This document shows, piece after piece, positions 31,547 through 33,621 of a stretch of 33,621 nt of DNA (position 1 is its first letter; each line of letters starts with the position of its first letter). The translations under genes and the position numbers were made by a program. The notes beneath the pieces were generated by a model that was not told where the DNA came from, ran no database searches, and saw only the letters and a program-made list of their open reading frames with translations. The stretch is taken from assembly GCF_900258435.1 (NCBI RefSeq), contig NZ_LT992558.1, positions 787,273-820,893 of the forward strand, read 5' to 3'. The stretch is from Carnobacterium divergens (lineage in GTDB: Bacteria > Bacillota > Bacilli > Lactobacillales > Carnobacteriaceae).

Positions 31547-33621
31547 ATGAAAAACAAAAAAATTACACTAGGTATTGTATTTATTATAGTAATGTCAGTT
31601 CTATTTCCTAGTTTGAGCACAATTGTTTATGCAACGGAAATAATTAATAGCTCATACAACCAAGAATCGCAAGCCAATGAATCAACTACAGATCAGATAG
31701 CTGAAATAGATAGTCCCATCTCAACTGAAAATACAGATAATGAAATACCAAGAAAAGAAAATTTAGAGTCAAATGTTAATCAGGGGCAAGAAGAACAGAC
31801 TACAGCAACTAATCAAGAACCTCTCAAGACTCAAGATGAGTTAAGAAATGAGACCATGAGCGATGCTATGACAAAAGCAGCCTCTATTCCTGCGTTTATT
31901 GATGAAATTTCTGGAATGGCATCAAGTTTGGCAAATAGTAATGATTTGTATAGTTCTGTAATGATTGCTCAAGCAATTCTAGAGTCAAAGTATGGAACAA
32001 GTGAGTTAGGAAGTTCTCCAGTACACAATTTATTTGGCATTAAAGGTACCTTTAATGGTCAATACGTGATGAAAGATACGCTAGAGGTAATTAATGGTGA
32101 AACAGTAACGGTTAATGCACAATTCAGAAAATATCCAAGCTATACAGAGTCTTTGCAAGATTATGTAAATAAGTTAAAATTAGGTCCAGGTATTGAAAAT
32201 GGTTCCAGTTGGAATCCTAATTATTATTCAGGTGCTTGGAAAAGTAACACACAAAGTTACAAAGATGCGACTAAGTTTTTAACAGGTAAATACGCGTCAG
32301 ATTTAGACTATAATAAAAAATTAGATAACTTAATCCAAACTTATCAATTAACGAGATTTGATGATACTGAGCCGGCAAAAATCATTAGTAATTTAGAAAC
32401 TCCAGAGCCGGATACAGTCATTAAGGAAGATAAAATATTTGTTAAAGGTTGGGCGTTATCAACTGATTCAGTTAAGGATGTTTCTGTTAGTATAAATGGC
32501 CAATCTGTTGGTAATGCTGAGTATGGGAAAAATCGCCCAGATGTTTATAATGCCTATCCACAATATAATAACCAGTCAGCAGGATACGAATATAATATTA
32601 ATAGTGAGAATGTAGTTACTGGAACTAATCAACTTAAAGTAACTGTATCAACAAATTCAGGACAAACAACTGAAATGACTTCAACTATTTTAGTTCCAGA
32701 AACTAATGTAGAAGTAAATCCTAATCTGCCGAATATATTAACAGTGGATACTTTGGCAAATGGAACAGTATTAAAAGACAATTTAGTCATTAAAGGCTGG
32801 GGTTTATCTGCAAGCCAAGCTAAAAAAGTTGAAATGTTAGTAGATGGAAAAATCATCGGGGAAGCACAATTAGGGCTTGAACGATTAGATGTAGCGAATA
32901 TTTACCCACAATACAAAAATAAAAATTCAGGTTACAGCTACCAATTGGATATAGGCAAAATAAGTGAAGGAAAACACGTCTTCACAGTAAGAATGACAAC
33001 TGGTAACGGACAAGTGGTCGAGAATAAATACAACGTTGAAAAACCTAAAGTAGATATAATAAGTTTAATTGATAGTCCAGAAAGAAATGAAACGATTTCA
33101 GGAATCTATAAAGTCAGAGGTTGGGCAATTGCAAGTGAAAAAATTGCATCGGTTAAAGTAGCCGTAGATGGTAAAGAAACAGGAGTGGCTACGTACGGAC
33201 TTCCAAGAGAAGATGTGTATCACGCTTATCCATCATTTAATCAAAAAAATGGGGGGTATGAGTATCAATTAGATACCTCAACACTTACTGGTGGCGCCCA
33301 TAAGCTAGAAGTGAGTATAACAACAGTAAGCGGGAAAACATCGACCTCACAGTTAGATATTAAAGTACCTGTTCTTAGTAACTTATTAACAGTAGATACA
33401 TTAATAAATGGAACTATTTTAAAAGATGGTTACATTATTAAAGGTTGGGGATTATCTCAAAACAGTGTGAAAAAAGTTGAAATGTTAGTAGATGGAAAAG
33501 TCATCGGGGAAGCACAATTAGGACTTGAACGATTAGATGTAGCAAATGTTTACCCACACTATAAAAATAAGAATTCAGGTTTTAGTTACAAGTTGGATAT
33601 AGGTAAAGTAAGTGAAGGAAA
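31547..33621 (+). CDS. Secreted N-acetylglucosaminidase (GH73) with repeat domains, 3' truncated by window end
   Basis: 691 codons are visible and the frame is open at the edge. Residues 1-29 form a signal peptide (KNKK, hydrophobic core, cleavage after VYA). A Ser/Thr/Glu/Asn-rich linker runs to about 110. The GH73 glucosaminidase domain spans about 112-270, with the expected catalytic Glu146 in AQAILESKYG and the NLFGIKG motif at 161-167. Four repeats of an Ig-like module follow (starting near residues 280, 396, 504 and 612), each with a K/R-GW-A/G signature and a D-V-Y/A-N-x-YP signature. Such autolysins cut GlcNAc-MurNAc bonds during daughter-cell separation; the repeats presumably bind wall or extend the catalytic domain. 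AGAGGAG precedes the ATG. Missing from ORF callers because it has no stop inside the window. Confidence 0.9.
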   Translation, partial: MKNKKITLGIVFIIVMSVLFPSLSTIVYATEIINSSYNQESQANESTTDQIAEIDSPISTENTDNEIPRKENLESNVNQGQEEQTTATNQEPLKTQDELRNETMSDAMTKAASIPAFIDEISGMASSLANSNDLYSSVMIAQAILESKYGTSELGSSPVHNLFGIKGTFNGQYVMKDTLEVINGETVTVNAQFRKYPSYTESLQDYVNKLKLGPGIENGSSWNPNYYSGAWKSNTQSYKDATKFLTGKYASDLDYNKKLDNLIQTYQLTRFDDTEPAKIISNLETPEPDTVIKEDKIFVKGWALSTDSVKDVSVSINGQSVGNAEYGKNRPDVYNAYPQYNNQSAGYEYNINSENVVTGTNQLKVTVSTNSGQTTEMTSTILVPETNVEVNPNLPNILTVDTLANGTVLKDNLVIKGWGLSASQAKKVEMLVDGKIIGEAQLGLERLDVANIYPQYKNKNSGYSYQLDIGKISEGKHVFTVRMTTGNGQVVENKYNVEKPKVDIISLIDSPERNETISGIYKVRGWAIASEKIASVKVAVDGKETGVATYGLPREDVYHAYPSFNQKNGGYEYQLDTSTLTGGAHKLEVSITTVSGKTSTSQLDIKVPVLSNLLTVDTLINGTILKDGYIIKGWGLSQNSVKKVEMLVDGKVIGEAQLGLERLDVANVYPHYKNKNSGFSYKLDIGKVSEG
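32384..33621 (+). repeat. Four tandem Ig-like repeat modules in the autolysin (A-B-A'-B')
   Basis: Module starts are near 32384, 32732, 33056 and 33380. Modules 2 and 4 are separated by exactly 648 bp and are nearly identical at the DNA level in their second halves (from 32823 and 33471). Modules 1 and 3 resemble each other more (VYNAYP / VYHAYP, GYEY) than they resemble 2 and 4 (EAQLGLERLDVAN). The basic period is 324 bp or 108 residues. Confidence 0.85.

Noticed and set aside
32629-32856. 75-codon minus-strand ORF opposite the autolysin repeats
   Set aside because: It lies inside the open frame of the plus-strand autolysin and merely mirrors one repeat module.

Overview
The window is chromosomal DNA of a low-GC Gram-positive bacterium of the order Lactobacillales. 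A Carnobacterium-like organism is my best guess, inferred from overall gene content and codon use and not proven. Supporting signs are strong AGGAGG ribosome binding sites, TTGACA/TATAAT and extended -10 promoters, a CIRCE/groES-groEL operon, a glmS ribozyme, and a tsaB-rimI-tsaD-ydiF-rex-ydiK-ydiL-groES-groEL order that matches the Bacillus subtilis ydi region.

Layout. 1-3693: end of an rRNA operon (5S) with tRNA-Asn and tRNA-Thr, a small acetyltransferase, a KimA-type potassium importer on the minus strand, then tRNA-Glu and a cluster tRNA-Tyr / tRNA-Gln / stand-alone 5S / tRNA-Lys. 3812-11936: cell-envelope block with a YfhO-type membrane protein, the c-di-AMP synthase operon cdaA-cdaR-glmM, and glmS behind a self-cleaving glmS ribozyme; the glmS promoter is flanked by two palindromes resembling NagR/dre operators. 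12133-14392: a membrane diguanylate cyclase and galE. 14444-15989 (minus): an envelope-stress operon amaP-DUF2273-asp23-csbD. 16249-19066: the tRNA t6A modification genes tsaB and tsaD with two RimI-type acetyltransferases between them. 19133-22082: a divergent pair, ABC-F ATPase and the NADH sensor Rex, with a near-consensus Rex operator between them. 22121-23525 (minus): ydiK, a CPBP protease and an acetyltransferase. 23763-25771: CIRCE, groES, groEL.

25772-28000 is a small accessory patch: a DUF4352 lipid-facing or secreted protein, a decayed csbD-like gene, and a previously unremarked pair that I consider the most interesting item here. The pair is a PlcR-like TPR protein with no DNA-binding domain (27187-27933) and, divergent from it, a complete miniature gene on the minus strand (promoter, Shine-Dalgarno, 11-codon ORF MFPFGDLPWGG, hairpin). 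The last seven residues of that peptide resemble the PapR quorum-sensing heptapeptide. The patch is bounded by the groEL 3' end and by a second, isolated 21-bp copy of that same end.

28220-33621: an M20 peptidase/deacylase, an LtaS-like polyglycerolphosphate-synthase-family enzyme, and a secreted N-acetylglucosaminidase with 108-residue repeats that runs off the window end.

Taken together the core genes serve UDP-GlcNAc supply (glmM, glmS), second-messenger control of wall and potassium homeostasis (cdaA/cdaR, kimA), teichoic-acid decoration or synthesis (yfhO, ltaS-like), wall hydrolysis, and stress response.
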